NCBI GenBank assembly: GCA_015058845.1
Contig: SVBO01000003.1
Location: forward strand, 1-64,000
DNA: 64,000 nucleotides
Reading direction: 5' to 3'
Source: Erysipelotrichaceae bacterium
Lineage (GTDB): Bacteria > Bacillota_I > Bacilli_A > Erysipelotrichales > Erysipelotrichaceae
Shown: one piece after another, positions 62,431 to 64,000 of the stretch
Layout of the letters: every line of letters starts with the position of its first letter
How positions within the stretch are numbered: position 1 is the first letter of the stretch
The notes under the pieces: model-generated
Told to the model about the DNA's origin: nothing
What the model saw: only the letters and a program-made list of their open reading frames with translations
Database searches by the model: none
Program-made: the position numbers and the translations under genes

Positions 62431-63828
62431 ATGAGTAGCAAGGCTTATCAGATCGATATGGCAAATGGAAGTTTGTTAGATAAGATCATTTTGTTCTCTA
62501 TTCCATTAATGCTATCAGGCATATTACAATTATTATTCAATGCAGCAGATATCGTGGTAGTAGGTAGATTTGCAGGTTCTACTTCACTCGCAGCAGTAGG
62601 GGCTACTAGTACATTGATCAATCTTTTAGTAAATCTATTTATTGGTCTATCTGTTGGGGCCAATGTAGTGGTGGCGAAACATCTTGGAGCACATAATGAT
62701 GAAAAGGTAGTAAGTGCTGTTCATACAGCGATCTTTATTGCACTTGTAGCCGGTGCTTATTTAACTGTATTTGGCGTATTAGCATGTCGTACTTTACTAG
62801 AATGGATGTCTACTCCTTATGATGTGATCGATTTATCTACGATCTATTTACGTATCTATTTCCTGGGAATGCCTGCTACTATGGTGTATAACTTTGGAGC
62901 AGCGATCTTACGTGCGCAAGGGGATACGAAGAGACCTTTATATTACTTATCATTAGCAGGTGTTGTGAATGTTCTTCTAAATCTATTCTTTGTAATTGTG
63001 TTACATATGGATGTAGCGGGCGTAGCTCTTGCAACTATTGCTTCTCAATATATCTCTGCGTTTTTAGTAGTGGTATGTTTACGTAATGAGGAAGGTGCCC
63101 TACATCTAGATCTTAAGAAGGTAAGATTCAATAAGTCTATGTTCTTCGAGATCGCTAAGATCGGTCTTCCTGCAGGTCTACAAAGCTCTGTGTTTGCGAT
63201 CAGTAATGTTGTAATCCAATCTACAGTCAATACCTTTGGTTCGATCGTAGTGGCTGGTAATTCGGCTGCTTCTAATATCGAAGGTTTCGTGTATACTGCT
63301 ATGAATACGTTCTATCAAGCTGCTCTATCATTTACTGGGCAAAGTGTAGGAGCTAAGAATTATAAGCGTATTAATAAGATCATGTTTACTTGTCTTGGAC
63401 TAGTGACTATTACTGGTCTGATCACGGGTGTAGGTGCTTATAGGCTTGGTGAGTTCTTGGTGGGGATCTATTCAACTGATCCTGCTGTAGTAGCTGCTGG
63501 TTGTGTGCGTTTGAAGTATGTGAGTCAAGTGTATTTCTTGTGTGGTATTATGGATGTTATGGTAGGTATGCTTCGTGGTATTGGGTATTCAGTGATGCCT
63601 ATGATCGTAGCATTACTAGGTGTATGTGGATTCCGTCTGGCTTGGATCTATACGATCTTCCCATTGAATCCGATCGTAGATAGTATTTATATTTCGTATC
63701 CGATCTCTTGGATCTTAGCATTTACTGTGCATACGGTTTGTTATGTGGTTTTAAAGGGTAGATGGCAAAGAAAGAGAGAAGAAGCAGATCGATTAGAAGA
63801 AGAAAGAGCATTATTAGAGAATGAATAA
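62431..63828 (+). CDS. MATE family efflux transporter (second copy)
   Basis: A 465-residue MATE exporter with about 12 helices. Signatures: SIPLMLSGILQLLFNAADIVVVGRFAG, given in parts as MLSGILQLLFNAADI and VVGRFAGS, GLSVGANVVVAKHLGA, RAQGDTKRPL, and NTFYQAALSFTGQSVGA in the second half. It belongs to a different MATE subgroup from the copy at the start of the window: little residue identity outside family motifs. Charged helical tail (about 440-465). SD GAAGG upstream; terminator follows. Substrate unknown. Confidence 0.92.
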   Translation: MSSKAYQIDMANGSLLDKIILFSIPLMLSGILQLLFNAADIVVVGRFAGSTSLAAVGATSTLINLLVNLFIGLSVGANVVVAKHLGAHNDEKVVSAVHTAIFIALVAGAYLTVFGVLACRTLLEWMSTPYDVIDLSTIYLRIYFLGMPATMVYNFGAAILRAQGDTKRPLYYLSLAGVVNVLLNLFFVIVLHMDVAGVALATIASQYISAFLVVVCLRNEEGALHLDLKKVRFNKSMFFEIAKIGLPAGLQSSVFAISNVVIQSTVNTFGSIVVAGNSAASNIEGFVYTAMNTFYQAALSFTGQSVGAKNYKRINKIMFTCLGLVTITGLITGVGAYRLGEFLVGIYSTDPAVVAAGCVRLKYVSQVYFLCGIMDVMVGMLRGIGYSVMPMIVALLGVCGFRLAWIYTIFPLNPIVDSIYISYPISWILAFTVHTVCYVVLKGRWQRKREEADRLEEERALLENE

Positions 63829-63829
63829 G

Positions 63830-63857
63830 ACCTCAGTATATACTGAGGTTTCTTGTT
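63830..63857 (+). terminator. Terminator after second MATE gene
   Basis: A 9-bp stem ACCTCAGTA/TACTGAGGT, 2-nt centre, T-rich tail. Confidence 0.82.
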
Positions 63858-63881
63858 TTCAAATGCTTTATGGAGTATAAT
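63853..63881 (+). promoter_or_regulatory. Promoter of the last, partial gene
   Basis: TTGTTT (63853-63858), 17-nt spacer, perfect TATAAT (63876-63881), 24 nt before the start codon; it overlaps the tail of the preceding terminator. Confidence 0.65.
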
Positions 63882-63904
63882 CTGTATAGATAGGAGGAGA
63901 AGAT

Positions 63905-64000
63905 ATGATCGAGAAGATATATGAAACATCTTGTGGAAATATTCATTATTGGATAGATATAGTAGATCTTGAAACAATTACGTTAGTCTTTCTTCCTGGA
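63905..64000 (+). CDS. Alpha/beta hydrolase, N-terminal fragment (runs off the window)
   Basis: The first 32 codons of a gene that continues past the end. SD TAGGAGGAG precedes the ATG by about 5 nt. The sequence SCGNIHYWIDI followed by TLVFLPG matches the first two strands and the oxyanion-hole loop of alpha/beta-fold hydrolases. The nucleophile and family cannot be seen. Confidence 0.6.
   Translation, partial: MIEKIYETSCGNIHYWIDIVDLETITLVFLPG

Noticed and set aside
1-64000. Mobile elements, prophage, toxin-antitoxin or defence island
   Set aside because: I found no transposase, integrase, restriction, CRISPR or paired toxin genes. The only phage-linked family is the single DUF5131 gene.

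Overview
The window is 64 kb of one chromosome from a low-GC Gram-positive bacterium (Bacillota). The gene order (ruvAB, spoVB-like, comN-secDF-recJ-apt-rel, smc-ftsY-ylxM, ypmB-dnaD-nth) is the Bacillus/Clostridium chromosomal backbone. Several proteins are shorter or more divergent than in Bacillus, and SecDF is fused. That would fit an Erysipelotrichia-like lineage, but this assignment is inference. I see no transposase, phage module, CRISPR array or rRNA. There is one tRNA gene (Lys, anticodon CTT) and one SAM-sensing riboswitch. Genes are densely packed, usually a few bases apart or overlapping by 1 to 29 nt, and most transcription units end in clear hairpin-plus-U terminators.

Layout. 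1-9.3 kb: a MATE exporter, the coenzyme A genes coaX and a degenerate coaBC-like gene (minus strand), dnaE, an M24 peptidase, a DUF5131 protein and an unknown gene. 9.3-24.3 kb: recombination (ruvAB), membrane proteins (TIGR04086-like, YetF-like, SpoVB-like), secretion (comN, secDF), recJ, apt, the bifunctional (p)ppGpp enzyme rel, a Cas4-like/DnaQ-like fusion of the DUF2779 family, and tex. 24.3-31.4 kb: small membrane and ferritin-like genes, tRNA-Lys, and an operon of tRNA modification and housekeeping enzymes (TtcA-like, TcdA, YgiQ, HAD phosphatase, lipid kinase). 31.4-39.2 kb: smc-ftsY-ylxM, ackA, an NrnA-like phosphoesterase, and a TrmR methyltransferase fused to a HAD phosphatase. 39.2-44.4 kb: HAD phosphatase, DUF1287 protein, SAM riboswitch with metK, then two U32-family genes matching the TrhP pair. 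44.4-49.2 kb: an ECF sigma/anti-sigma operon, a thioredoxin-fold protein, ypmB-like-dnaD-nth, and an unknown gene. 49.2-54.4 kb: a GtcA/CsbB/YfhO-type cell-envelope glycosylation set followed by two small exported proteins. 54.4-64 kb: a 2-hydroxyacid dehydrogenase, a MazG-like protein, deoC, an M29 aminopeptidase, an AGCS symporter, an ArsR repressor with a 12-2-12 operator driving a His/Cys-rich metal-exporting ATPase, a second MATE exporter, and the start of an alpha/beta hydrolase.

The most noteworthy observations are: a strong excess of the tetranucleotide GATC written into codon-pair choice; a SAM riboswitch that lacks the P4 helix of S-box RNAs; loss of the conserved proton-path Asp in the SecF half of SecDF; a TrmR-HAD fusion near the TrhP genes and metK; a CoaBC relative without its catalytic residues; and a duplicated 55-residue His/Cys-rich tail on the metal ATPase. 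All function calls come from reading the sequence and remembered family features. No database search was run.
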